Both the position numbers and the translations under genes were made by a program. The notes under the pieces are model-generated. The model did no database searches and had not been told where the DNA came from. It saw only the letters and a list, made by a program, of their open reading frames with translations. From CBDCFT01 sp965216365 (lineage in GTDB: Bacteria > Pseudomonadota > Gammaproteobacteria > Arenicellales > CBDCFT01): a DNA stretch of 64,000 bases. Every line of letters begins with the position of its first letter. The first letter of the stretch is position 1. Shown piece by piece: positions 1 to 7,100 of this stretch. The stretch is taken from positions 1-64,000 of the forward strand of contig CBDCFT010000070.1 of assembly GCA_965216365.1 (NCBI GenBank). The letters run 5' to 3'.

Positions 1-358
1 ATTGCGGCGTTAGGTCGTCTGCGTGTTGTACCAGACTGTTGTATGTACAACGTCCTCGACAGTAATCAATTGAGGAAGTGAAAAGCGATGGGTCCAGCTG
101 ATCGTCTGGCCCATGCAGGTTCGAAGCATAACGGACGCTCCCACCTTTTTTCGGAGTTTGGGCCACTGCCTCGCCTCCCGTTTTGAGTAAGTGCTGAGCG
201 GTCGCAAGGGAAACACCTGTCGCGGCCATCAATTTTAAGAGATGGCGTCTCGACAATTTATTGTTTAAAGCCTTTTCAACGAGAGCTTGATCATAAGCTG
301 ATAAATCGGAATACGATAGCTCGTTTTGTCCTTTTTTAGGCGCGGATGAATTTCTCAT
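1..358 (-). CDS. peptide-type ABC transporter solute-binding protein, 5' part only
   Basis: Seen: an open frame reads leftward from ATG at 358 to the window edge (about 119 residues) and is cut by the edge. A GGAGG lies nine bases before the ATG. The N-terminus is long and polar, then has S-R-R-H-L-L-K followed by a hydrophobic stretch (LMAATGVSLATA), a twin-arginine-like export signal near residues 43-60. The mature part starts KKGGSVRYASNLHGPDDQLDPSLF, split here as KKGGSVRYASN then PDDQLDPSLF, the usual opening of family 5 (dipeptide/oligopeptide/nickel) binding proteins. Inference: periplasmic receptor of an ABC importer whose permeases would lie off the left edge. It is divergent from the LysR gene, which may regulate it. 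Ligand unknown. Confidence 0.75.
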   Translation of the reverse strand, partial: MRNSSAPKKGQNELSYSDLSAYDQALVEKALNNKLSRRHLLKLMAATGVSLATAQHLLKTGGEAVAQTPKKGGSVRYASNLHGPDDQLDPSLFTSSIDYCRGRCTYNSLVQHADDLTPQ

Positions 359-754
359 TTCATTGATCCTCCAGTGGTTAGAATTAAAAAGGTGGCCTTA
401 ACCCAATAAGTGAATACAGACCGATACAGAGCCTTGTCGAGGATGGTGATCTATCCCGACAACCGGGGCTTGGCTCCAAGGTGGTAAATCTTTTTTGCTT
501 GACATTAGGTTACGTCGAAACCCAATTCGATTTTTTGGGGAAATCTCCTTTTGCATCGATTGTTCGACAGCTCGGCGAGTGTGACATTTCGCTCAACCTG
601 CTCAAGACCGTATGTATAGAGTCGTTTCATTAGGTTAGTGGGCTTGCTTTAATGTGTTAATAGGCAATTAAATTCAGAAAAAGAATCTATCACTCCTAAA
701 TTGCCCATATAAAGACTAGAATAGGGATTTTGATCATTCGAAAAAGGAATGATA
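359..754. promoter_or_regulatory. divergent intergenic region between solute-binding protein and LysR gene
   Basis: A 396-bp stretch without a credible gene. It must hold promoters for both divergent genes. A short inverted repeat, CCCAA...TTGGG, lies near 520-540; LysR-type operators are often imperfect dyads, but no T-N11-A site could be fixed with confidence. No tRNA or repeat is visible. Confidence 0.4.
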
Positions 755-1657
755 ATGAAAAATGTATTGCCCTCTCTTAACGGGCTTAGCGCCTTCGAAG
801 CTGCGGCGCGCCATCTCAGTTTTACCAAGGCCGCAAAAGAATTAGACATTCTGCAACCGGCGGTCAGTCGTCACATTTCAGCATTGGAAAGGGAGCTTGG
901 CGCCACCTTGTTTATTCGAAAGAAACCGAAACTGGGATTAACCTATGATGGAGAAACACTACTCACGGCGGTATCCACTGGATTTGGGCAAATTGCACAC
1001 GCCGTAGATATCATTCGCGACCGTAATAGCACTCAGTCATTCGTGGTCACCGCGTCCATCGGTTTTGCAAGTTGCTTTCTCATGCCCAGGTTGTCTGATT
1101 TCAACTCACTCTATCCTGATGCAGAACTGGAACTGGTAACCAGTGACCTGTACCGAAAGTACAACCCGCGTGAATTTGATGTGGCTATTATTTTTTCGGA
1201 AAAAGAAAACATCCCAAGCCGTGATGTGAGACTCTTATTTCCCGAAGAATTGATTGCGGTTTGCGCACCTGATTATCTGGAGGGACAAGAGCCGCTCAGT
1301 GACGAAGATCTTGCAAAAGAGAGGTTGCTCTATCTGCACGAACCAAATCATTTAGAGGATTGGAATACCTTTCTATCCGATTCGGCTACAAAGGCACCTC
1401 CATCAACCGCATCAAATCGTTACACCGCTTATACGACCTATTTGCAAGCCGCATTGAACGGGGATGGCATTGCACTGGGTTGGTCTGTCTATATCGACGA
1501 CTTGCTCAGGGCGAATCGCCTTAGTATGGCAAGTAACAGACGGGTGCGAACTGAACGAGGGTTTTTCCGTTGGATTTCAGACCGAGGGCTCCACAAACCT
1601 GCAGCTCGTGATTTCGCCAACTGGTTGTACAAGGCTATTGAACTAAAGCCCCGGTAG
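755..1657 (+). CDS. LysR-family transcriptional regulator, GcvA-like
   Basis: About 300 residues, the usual LTTR length. Residues 1-60 form the winged helix-turn-helix with the GcvA-type signature LNGLSAFEAAARHLSFTKAA then LQPAVSRHISALE; the rest is the periplasmic-binding-protein-like effector domain. I prefer ATG 755 over ATG 749 because the AAAAAGGA motif ends at 748, giving proper spacing only to the second ATG. It is transcribed away from the solute-binding gene, the classic geometry for a LysR activator and its target. The inducer is unknown. The IS element inserted 100 bp downstream does not disrupt it. Confidence 0.85.
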   Translation: MKNVLPSLNGLSAFEAAARHLSFTKAAKELDILQPAVSRHISALERELGATLFIRKKPKLGLTYDGETLLTAVSTGFGQIAHAVDIIRDRNSTQSFVVTASIGFASCFLMPRLSDFNSLYPDAELELVTSDLYRKYNPREFDVAIIFSEKENIPSRDVRLLFPEELIAVCAPDYLEGQEPLSDEDLAKERLLYLHEPNHLEDWNTFLSDSATKAPPSTASNRYTAYTTYLQAALNGDGIALGWSVYIDDLLRANRLSMASNRRVRTERGFFRWISDRGLHKPAARDFANWLYKAIELKPR

Positions 1658-1755
1658 ACGTGGACCGTTAGTTTTTATACGCTCACTACATACACATCGC
1701 TTACGACCATAGCGGACATTATTTTGATTCGGCGAAATAGACCGTTATGGGTCGA

Positions 1756-1775
1756 CTAGCCTGGATATTTCACGA
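1756..1775. repeat. IS left end with CTAG target duplicate
   Basis: CTAG duplicate at 1756-1759 followed by the left terminal repeat CCTGGATATTTCACG from 1760. It matches the right end at 9 of the first 10 positions. Confidence 0.8.
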
Positions 1776-1783
1776 ATAAGAAA

Positions 1784-1845
1784 GGCGAAGCCTATAAATC
1801 CTTTATAATTCAATTTGCTAGAAAAGAAATAAAGGAGGCTTCGCC
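1784..1845 (+). promoter_or_regulatory. transposase promoter and SD-sequestering inverted repeat
   Basis: GGCGAAGCCT (1784-1793) is perfectly complementary to AGGCTTCGCC (1836-1845). The right arm overlaps the Shine-Dalgarno AAAGGAGG (1831-1838) and ends at the base before the GTG start at 1846. A perfect TATAAT sits between the arms at 1804-1809; no good -35 was seen. If transcription begins near 1816, the element's own mRNA lacks the left arm, while read-through mRNA from outside has both arms and would hide the ribosome site. That is the logic known for IS10 and IS50; here it is inferred. Confidence 0.65.
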
Positions 1846-3159
1846 GTGACCCAATGTACCCAAACGACGTTTGAATTTCCAGTGTGTAAAAGGCGCTGTG
1901 TGGAGGCGGATTTTGAGGGAGGGGCCATCAGCAGCGATGGTGGGGTGTTGTTGTTGCGTCAAGTGGATCGGGTGTTGGGGTTAAGCGAAGCGGTGAGTAA
2001 AGTACTGAGCGATCCGCGCCGTCAGGCCAGTTGTGGGCACGATGCGGTGAGTTTATTGCGCCAGCGGGTATATGGGTTGGCGCTGGGGTATGAGGATTTG
2101 AACGATCATGACACGTTGCGCAAGGATTTAGCGATGCAGACGGGAGTGGATCGGGATACGGAACTAGCGAGTCCTTCGACGTTATGCCGTTTTGAGAACC
2201 GGTCGGAACGTGACAGTGCCTGGCGCATCCACGAAGTGTTGGTGGAGCAGTTTATCGAATCGTTCAAACGCGCGCCGAAGCGTTTAGTGCTGGACTGTGA
2301 TGCGACCGACGATGCGGTGTATGGGAGCCAGGAGGGTCGATTTTTTCACGGGTATTACGACCACTACTGTTTCCTGCCGTTGTATGTTTTTTGCCGAGAT
2401 CAATTGTTAGTCAGTTATCTGCGTCCGAGCAAGATCGATGGGGCGAAGCACGCGTGGGCGATTTTGGCGTTGTTAGTCAAACGCCTGCGCCAGGTGTGGC
2501 CCAAGGTGAAGATTGTCTTTCGGGCCGATTCGGGGTTTTGTCGCTGGCGGATGCTATCGTGGTGTGAGCGTCATGGCGTGGGCTACATCGTGGGCGTGGC
2601 GAAAAACAAGCGTTTGAACGCCCTGACGGCAGATTTGCAGAGTGAGGCCGCCGAGTGCTTTGCCGTGAGCGGGCACAAAGTGCGCTGCTTTACCGACCTG
2701 CACTACGCTGCCGCAAGCTGGGATCATCCCAGGCGGGTGATTGCCAAGATCGAGTACTCACAGCACGGGGTCAATCCGCGTTACGTGGTGACCAACCTCC
2801 ACGGCGATGTCCAACACCTGTACGACAAGTTGTACTGTGCCCGTGGTGACATGGAGAACCGGATCAAGGAGCAACAACTGGATATGTTTGCCGATCGCAC
2901 CAGTTGTTCCGCGTGGTGGCCGAACCAGTTTCGCTTACTGCTCTCCTCGATGGCCTACACCTTGTTGGAGGCCATTCGACGGTTGGCACTCAAGGGCACC
3001 GAACTGGCCCGTGCCTATGTCGGCACATTACGATTGAAACTGCTCAAGATCGGTGCGGTGATCCTGCGCAATACCCGCCGTGTCCGTTTTCTGTTATCGA
3101 GTCGTTATCCCTATCAGCATTTATTCTTCCTCGTCGCCCACCGACTCGCACCCGGATAA
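1846..3159 (+). CDS. IS1380-family transposase
   Basis: 437 residues with GTG start and strong SD (AAAGGAGG). It is a DDE transposase (Transposase_DDE group 1): acidic residues appear at VLDCDATDD (D150/D152), FRADSGF (D228) and the C-terminal YCxRGxxEN motif (E337, followed by IKEQQ). The N-terminal part ISSDGGVLLLRQVD is typical of IS1380 proteins. Length is normal, with no frameshift, so it should be functional. It catalyses cut-and-paste transposition of the enclosing element. The expression control is described under the upstream inverted repeat. Confidence 0.92.
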   Translation: MTQCTQTTFEFPVCKRRCVEADFEGGAISSDGGVLLLRQVDRVLGLSEAVSKVLSDPRRQASCGHDAVSLLRQRVYGLALGYEDLNDHDTLRKDLAMQTGVDRDTELASPSTLCRFENRSERDSAWRIHEVLVEQFIESFKRAPKRLVLDCDATDDAVYGSQEGRFFHGYYDHYCFLPLYVFCRDQLLVSYLRPSKIDGAKHAWAILALLVKRLRQVWPKVKIVFRADSGFCRWRMLSWCERHGVGYIVGVAKNKRLNALTADLQSEAAECFAVSGHKVRCFTDLHYAAASWDHPRRVIAKIEYSQHGVNPRYVVTNLHGDVQHLYDKLYCARGDMENRIKEQQLDMFADRTSCSAWWPNQFRLLLSSMAYTLLEAIRRLALKGTELARAYVGTLRLKLLKIGAVILRNTRRVRFLLSSRYPYQHLFFLVAHRLAPG

Positions 3160-3182
3160 TCGACCGTTATCTCCATTTCAAC

Positions 3183-3200
3183 GGCGTGATGCATCACGCC
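3183..3200. repeat. 18-bp perfect palindrome inside the IS, downstream of transposase
   Basis: GGCGTGATGCATCACGCC is its own reverse complement. It lies 24 bp after the transposase stop and is not followed by a T-run, so it does not look like an intrinsic terminator. It may be a structural or protein-binding site of the element. Confidence 0.6.
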
Positions 3201-3363
3201 AGGACATCGCTCGCCCTGGGACAAAGAAAATGCCGATTCACCCCTGAAAATCGATCACATTGAGTGGAACAAATGCCAATTCACACCTCTATCTGAAAAT
3301 ACATAGGCCTTTCAACGACTCAACCTGCATAACAAGGCCTTTTCCTCCTGACACTCCACTACT

Positions 3364-3382
3364 CATGCAATATCCGGGCTAG
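3364..3382. repeat. IS right end with CTAG target duplicate
   Basis: The right end reads ATGCAATATCCGGG up to 3378, followed by CTAG at 3379-3382. Read on the minus strand it is CCCGGATATTGCAT, the partner of the left end. Confidence 0.8.
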
Positions 3383-3503
3383 AGTCCTGTCTTCTAAACT
3401 ACCGAATGGCTGCTTTGCGTGTATTAAGAGTCATTATCAGATTTGATAGCAACTAATAGACTTGTTCTATCAAGTCCGGGTTTTGCATTCTGGTGGTGTC
3501 CGT

Positions 3504-4037
3504 TCAGTCCGTGTCGCACTTAATTAACTTTGGTGGATGTTCCACTGCATGCAAGAACTTGATCAAATCTTGATTGGTTATGGTTGTTGTTTTGGCATTG
3601 TCCAGTGGATGAAAGTGCAGTTTGTCGAACTCCATTAGTTTTTCATCCAGTGCGATTTGCACGTTTGCATTCACGTCGTTAATCACCGCGAAGGGTGTTA
3701 CCGCGCCGGGAATGACACCGAGATAATTGAACAAACGTTCTTTGCTAGCGAAAGACACGCGTCCGATACCCAGTAACTCACCGAGTCGTTTTAAATTCAC
3801 TACGGCATCCTCGTGGCAGGTGACCAGCCACATGACGCCTTTTTTGTTGCGCAGAAAAAGATTTTTGCTGTGACCACCCTCAGAATCGCTACGCCAGGCC
3901 TTGGAGTCTTGCACCGTAAACATTGGCGCATGACTAACGGTGCGGTGGTGAATGCCGAGTTCATCGAGTTTGGCGAGTAGCGTATCCGAACTCAACGGCA
4001 GCAAAACAGTGTGCGTGTCGTCCATTGAAGCGCGCAT
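3504..4037 (-). CDS. prdX: prolyl-tRNA editing protein (YbaK/ProX family)
   Basis: About 177 residues of the YbaK/Cys-tRNA(Pro)-Ala-tRNA(Pro) deacylase fold. Family landmarks visible: the central KNLFLRNKKG, a LKRLGELLGIGRVSFAS stretch, then LGVIPGAVTPFAVIND and the C-terminal FHPLDNAKTT. Such free-standing proteins clear mischarged Ala-tRNA(Pro) in the cytoplasm. It is the last gene of the leftward nitrile hydratase operon, 15 bp after the activator gene. Start is uncertain (ATG 4037, ATG 4025 or TTG 4040) since no convincing SD is present. Its role in this operon is unexplained; it may be a passenger. Confidence 0.82.
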   Translation of the reverse strand: MRASMDDTHTVLLPLSSDTLLAKLDELGIHHRTVSHAPMFTVQDSKAWRSDSEGGHSKNLFLRNKKGVMWLVTCHEDAVVNLKRLGELLGIGRVSFASKERLFNYLGVIPGAVTPFAVINDVNANVQIALDEKLMEFDKLHFHPLDNAKTTTITNQDLIKFLHAVEHPPKLIKCDTD

Positions 4038-4052
4038 CAAGTCAGCCGGAAC

Positions 4053-4412
4053 TCAATCCGGATTGAGCACAATCGGTTTGCCGTGCTCCGTTGCTCGCGC
4101 CGCATCATCCCACTGTTGTTTGCGTGTTTGAAGCTCGGTTTGCGATGTCACTCCCTTATCCGTCAATAACTTTTCCAGGGCCACCAGCCAGTGATGATAG
4201 TAGGTGTCGCCAAGATCGGGGTCGCCATGTGCACCGGCCACTTTGATTTCCTTGCTCAAATATTCCGCCCATTCGTTCCAGCTAAAACAACCTTGTTCGT
4301 GTAGTTTAAGCGTCATGGAAAAAGCCTGCGCCTGCCAGGGTTCGGCGAACACCGGCCCGTCATCGTCGCGCGGTATGGCGGGTAGCACTGCCAGATCAAT
4401 AGAGTTGCTCAT
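4053..4412 (-). CDS. nitrile hydratase accessory (activator) protein
   Basis: 119 residues. The pattern DDGPVFAEPWQAQAFSMTLKL followed (after a break) by FSWNEWAEYLSKEI and DTYYHHWLVALEKLL is that of the nitrile hydratase accessory family, a small protein related to the beta-subunit N-terminal domain that delivers cobalt or helps cysteine oxidation in the alpha subunit. It overlaps the preceding beta-C gene by four bases (ATGA), indicating translational coupling. Its similarity to the neighbouring beta-N subunit (E-x-W-x-x-x-A-F-x-x-T-L, YY-x-HW) is visible in the translation. Confidence 0.85.
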   Translation of the reverse strand: MSNSIDLAVLPAIPRDDDGPVFAEPWQAQAFSMTLKLHEQGCFSWNEWAEYLSKEIKVAGAHGDPDLGDTYYHHWLVALEKLLTDKGVTSQTELQTRKQQWDDAARATEHGKPIVLNPD

Positions 4413-4762
4413 TCGACTTCCAGGTACGATTCGAATAAATCAATAAAGACCTGATCATCCGGATGTGCTGCATCCTCGCCCCATAATTCGGTGGCGCTGA
4501 AACAAACACTGTAAAGATGTTGTCCGATTTTCCCACCTGTCGCCGCATGTTCATCGGGAAAAATAAACACTCCATGATTTGAGTCGATAACGCCTCGTTT
4601 ACCACGCGCGTAACGTGGCAAGCGGGTATGCCCTACAGGATTGATGTTTCGCGTTAATACCCAATCGCCAGGTTTGAATTTCGTAGCTAGCGTGCGATTT
4701 AAACGAGCGCTGCCGCCTTTACGCAAAACTTCGGCCACCCGATCCGCGGTTAAAATATTCAT
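4409..4762 (-). CDS. nitrile hydratase beta subunit, C-terminal half as a separate protein
   Basis: 117 residues equal to the SH3-like C-terminal domain of nitrile hydratase beta: FKPGDWVLTRNINPVGHTRLP, then YARGKRGVIDSNHGVFIFPD and LYSVCFSATELWG. The normal beta protein is roughly 220 residues and contains both halves. Here it begins with its own ATG overlapping the end of the beta-N gene by four bases and is in a different frame. The clean junction at a domain boundary argues for a real two-protein beta subunit, as known for thiocyanate hydrolase and toyocamycin nitrile hydratase, and against a sequencing error. Confidence 0.85.
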   Translation of the reverse strand: MNILTADRVAEVLRKGGSARLNRTLATKFKPGDWVLTRNINPVGHTRLPRYARGKRGVIDSNHGVFIFPDEHAATGGKIGQHLYSVCFSATELWGEDAAHPDDQVFIDLFESYLEVE

Positions 4763-5073
4763 GACTTTTCGTGCTGCGCTATCTCGGCCATGCGTTGGCG
4801 GATTTCGTCTTCGCTCAGGAACCCGTTTTCAACCAGCAGCAGTTCCAGGCCATGAATCCAGTGCTCGTAGTAGCTGGTGGATAAATATTCCGCCGGGTCC
4901 ATGCGTTCACGTGCATAACGCGACATATCGAGATTCCATTTACCGTGTGATCCCATGGCCAAGGTAATGGCAAATGCACGGCGTTCCCATTCCTCATGAA
5001 ATACCGGTTCATCCGCTTGCGGGTTTATCGGCCCGAAACCATGCATGCCGCCTAAATCATGCGCACCGTTCAT
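4759..5073 (-). CDS. nitrile hydratase beta subunit, N-terminal half as a separate protein
   Basis: 104 residues. It opens MNGAHDLGGMHGFGPI, the hallmark N-terminus of nitrile hydratase beta, and continues with EPVFHEEWERRAFAITLAM and YYEHWIHGLELLLVE. It ends just where the helical domain of beta ends. It overlaps the alpha gene upstream (four bases) and the beta-C gene downstream (four bases). With alpha and beta-C it should form a heterotrimeric unit that hydrates nitriles to amides in the cytoplasm. The MNG-HD-GGMHG opening favours nitrile hydratase over thiocyanate hydrolase. Confidence 0.87.
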   Translation of the reverse strand: MNGAHDLGGMHGFGPINPQADEPVFHEEWERRAFAITLAMGSHGKWNLDMSRYARERMDPAEYLSTSYYEHWIHGLELLLVENGFLSEDEIRQRMAEIAQHEKS

Positions 5074-5681
5074 GTTTTTGTATCTGGTTTGAGCGCGAGT
5101 CCGGTACCGATCATGGAATTCCGCGTCACCAGTCCGGTAAGTTGTTGTTCGCTCAATCCTTCGCTACCAGCCGGCCTTTGCGGCAATACCATATACCGTA
5201 CTTCCGCCGTGCTGTCCCACACTCGTATGGTGACCGAGTTCGGCAGGTCGATACCGAATTCTTTCAAGACACCGCGCGGATCGATGACCGAACGCGCACG
5301 GTAGGGCGCGGACTTGTACCACACCGGCGGCAGTCCCAGCACGGGCCAGGGATAACAGGAGCACAAAGTACATACCACCATATTGTGTATATCGTCGGTG
5401 TTTTCCAGCACCACCATGTCTTCACCCTGGCGTCCTTCGAAACCGAGTTCCGCGATAGCTGCGGTCGCATCCTGCAACAAACGCTTTTTATACTCCGCAT
5501 CGACCCACGCTTTCGCAACTACTTGTGCGCCATTGCGCGGCCCGACCCTGGTCTCATAGGTTTCAATTAACTCATCCAGCGCAGCGGGATCGACCAAACC
5601 CTTTTCAACCAATAATGACTCCAGCGCTTTCACGCGTAAAACCGTATCCGGTAAAGGGTCGTTGTGATGGTGTTTGCTCAT
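5070..5681 (-). CDS. nthA: nitrile hydratase alpha subunit, cobalt type
   Basis: 203 residues, standard alpha length. The metal-binding claw is VCTLCSCYPWPVLGLPP with C104, C107, S108 and C109; threonine after the first cysteine (CTLCSC) marks the cobalt-type enzymes, whereas iron types have CSLCSC. Two of the cysteines are expected to be oxidised to sulfinic/sulfenic acids. Downstream WYKSAPYRARSVIDPRGVLKEFG is also typical (here quoted only in outline). It is the first of four overlapping genes alpha, beta-N, beta-C, activator, and follows the ligase gene by 27 bp. Confidence 0.93.
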   Translation of the reverse strand: MSKHHHNDPLPDTVLRVKALESLLVEKGLVDPAALDELIETYETRVGPRNGAQVVAKAWVDAEYKKRLLQDATAAIAELGFEGRQGEDMVVLENTDDIHNMVVCTLCSCYPWPVLGLPPVWYKSAPYRARSVIDPRGVLKEFGIDLPNSVTIRVWDSTAEVRYMVLPQRPAGSEGLSEQQLTGLVTRNSMIGTGLALKPDTKT

Positions 5682-5708
5682 AACTTCTTTTTTCTCAGTT
5701 CTAAAGAC

Positions 5709-7091
5709 TCAGGTTTGTAAATACCAGTCGTACTCTTTTGCTGTGACGATGTCTTCGAAGGCCTCGAGCTCGCCTTGTTTGCACTCGCAATAGGCCTGCA
5801 CGTATCGTTCGCCGAGATAATCTTTTAACACATCGCTGGCAGCCATTTGCTTTAACGCAGGTTGCATGCGAAACGGCAAGTTGGGATCGCGTGTTTCGCT
5901 CGCGTTACTTTTATGCGGTTTGCCCGGGTCGATTTTATTGCCGATACCGTGGTGCATCGCCGCCAACAAAATAGCCAGGCTTAAATAAGGGTTGGCATCG
6001 GCACCGGCGACGCGATGTTCAATGCGCCGCGCTGCGCCTTCACCGATGGGAATGCGAATTGCGGTTGAGCGGTTTTCAAATCCCCAACTCGCTTGAATGG
6101 GTACAAAAGTGTCCGGTTGAAAGCGGCGATAAGAATTAATACTGGGAGCCAGTACCGCCATGTATTCCGGCATGAGTTGTAGCAAGCCTCCCATTGCATG
6201 ACGCATGGTGTCGGAAATGCTGTCGGGCTGTCCGGATTCGCCGCCACCATCAAGCACATTGTTGCCGTCGTTGTCATACAGACTGATGTGTAAATGCAAA
6301 CCGCTTCCGGCTTGTTCGACATAAGGTTTGGGCATGAAGGTCGCCTGCATGTCGTGTTTACGCGCGACGCCTTGCACCGCCCGTTTGAACATGATGCATT
6401 CATCCGCTGCACGTAACGGATCATCGTTGTGATGCAAATTGATTTCAAACTGACCCGGTGCGTACTCGGATGTTATCGCGCCGGTGTGAATGTTTTGCAG
6501 CTTGAAACAGTGCGACAGATCGGACAACAATTCAGCGAATTCATCCAGCGCATTAAAACCGTAAACCTGGGTCGCTTCGGCACGGGTTTGCGCGCCCGGT
6601 GTCAACGGTGCCTGGGGGAATCCCGATGCAGTTCGTTGCTGGTCGATCAGATAGAATTCCAGTTCGAACGCGACAACCGGATTCAAATCGGTCTGCGCGA
6701 ACCGTTCCAGCACGCGTCGTAAAACATTACGTGGCTCAAAGTAGTACGGCGTTCCATTCGCGCCGTGCAACGTCATCATGGCCTGGGCGGTCGGGTACTC
6801 GGCCCAGGGAACCGGTGCCAGGGTTCCCGGTATAACGCTGACCTGTTCGTCCGGATCGCCGTCTGAAAATCCCAGGCCCAGTGGGTTCATATTTTCTCCG
6901 GTTACGGACAGCAGAAATACCGACCCGCAATGGGCCGCGCCTTTTTCCAGAACCTTTTCCATTTGATCCGCAGGATAACGCTTGCCACGCATGACACCAC
7001 ACAGATCGCCATAGAAAAGATCGAAATAGCGCAGGTCATCATGTTGTTTTCGTAATTCACCTGCTGCGGCCATAAATGAGTCTTTATTCAT
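5709..7091 (-). CDS. glutamine-synthetase-family ligase (gamma-glutamylamide synthetase-like)
   Basis: 460 residues of the GS fold, closest in style to PuuA-type gamma-glutamylpolyamine synthetases and not to GlnA: it keeps the FELEFYL metal site, the APGQFEINLHH loop and GSGLHLHISL, and the C-terminal NRSTAIRIP with RIEHRVAGADANPYL. Expected reaction: ATP-dependent joining of glutamate to an amine (or ammonia). It lies 9 bp after the oxygenase gene and 27 bp before nitrile hydratase alpha, so it is co-transcribed. A PuuD-like hydrolase gene (21687) could remove the glutamyl group. The amine is not evident from the sequence. Confidence 0.87.
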   Translation of the reverse strand: MNKDSFMAAAGELRKQHDDLRYFDLFYGDLCGVMRGKRYPADQMEKVLEKGAAHCGSVFLLSVTGENMNPLGLGFSDGDPDEQVSVIPGTLAPVPWAEYPTAQAMMTLHGANGTPYYFEPRNVLRRVLERFAQTDLNPVVAFELEFYLIDQQRTASGFPQAPLTPGAQTRAEATQVYGFNALDEFAELLSDLSHCFKLQNIHTGAITSEYAPGQFEINLHHNDDPLRAADECIMFKRAVQGVARKHDMQATFMPKPYVEQAGSGLHLHISLYDNDGNNVLDGGGESGQPDSISDTMRHAMGGLLQLMPEYMAVLAPSINSYRRFQPDTFVPIQASWGFENRSTAIRIPIGEGAARRIEHRVAGADANPYLSLAILLAAMHHGIGNKIDPGKPHKSNASETRDPNLPFRMQPALKQMAASDVLKDYLGERYVQAYCECKQGELEAFEDIVTAKEYDWYLQT

Positions 7092-7100
7092 TCGAAATTT

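Larger units (their letters stand above)
1760..3378 (+). mobile_element. complete IS1380-family insertion sequence (1619 bp)
   Basis: Seen: terminal inverted repeats begin CCTGGATATT on the left and, read inward, CCCGGATATT on the right. Both ends are flanked by CTAG (1756-1759 and 3379-3382), a likely 4-bp target duplication; because CTAG is palindromic the apparent repeat seems longer. One full-length transposase gene fills the element. Size and end sequence fit the IS1380 family (about 1.5-1.7 kb, ends starting CC). It lies between the LysR gene and the nitrile hydratase operon end, and breaks no recognisable gene. It appears intact and potentially active. Confidence 0.88.

Noticed and set aside
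10..216. 68-codon minus-strand ORF at the left edge
   Set aside because: It lies in a different frame inside the solute-binding protein gene, whose signal and mature start are recognisable.
4759..4762. Frameshift error in nitrile hydratase beta
   Set aside because: Clean ATGA junction with start codon at a domain boundary and the same four-base overlap at the neighbouring gene pairs.
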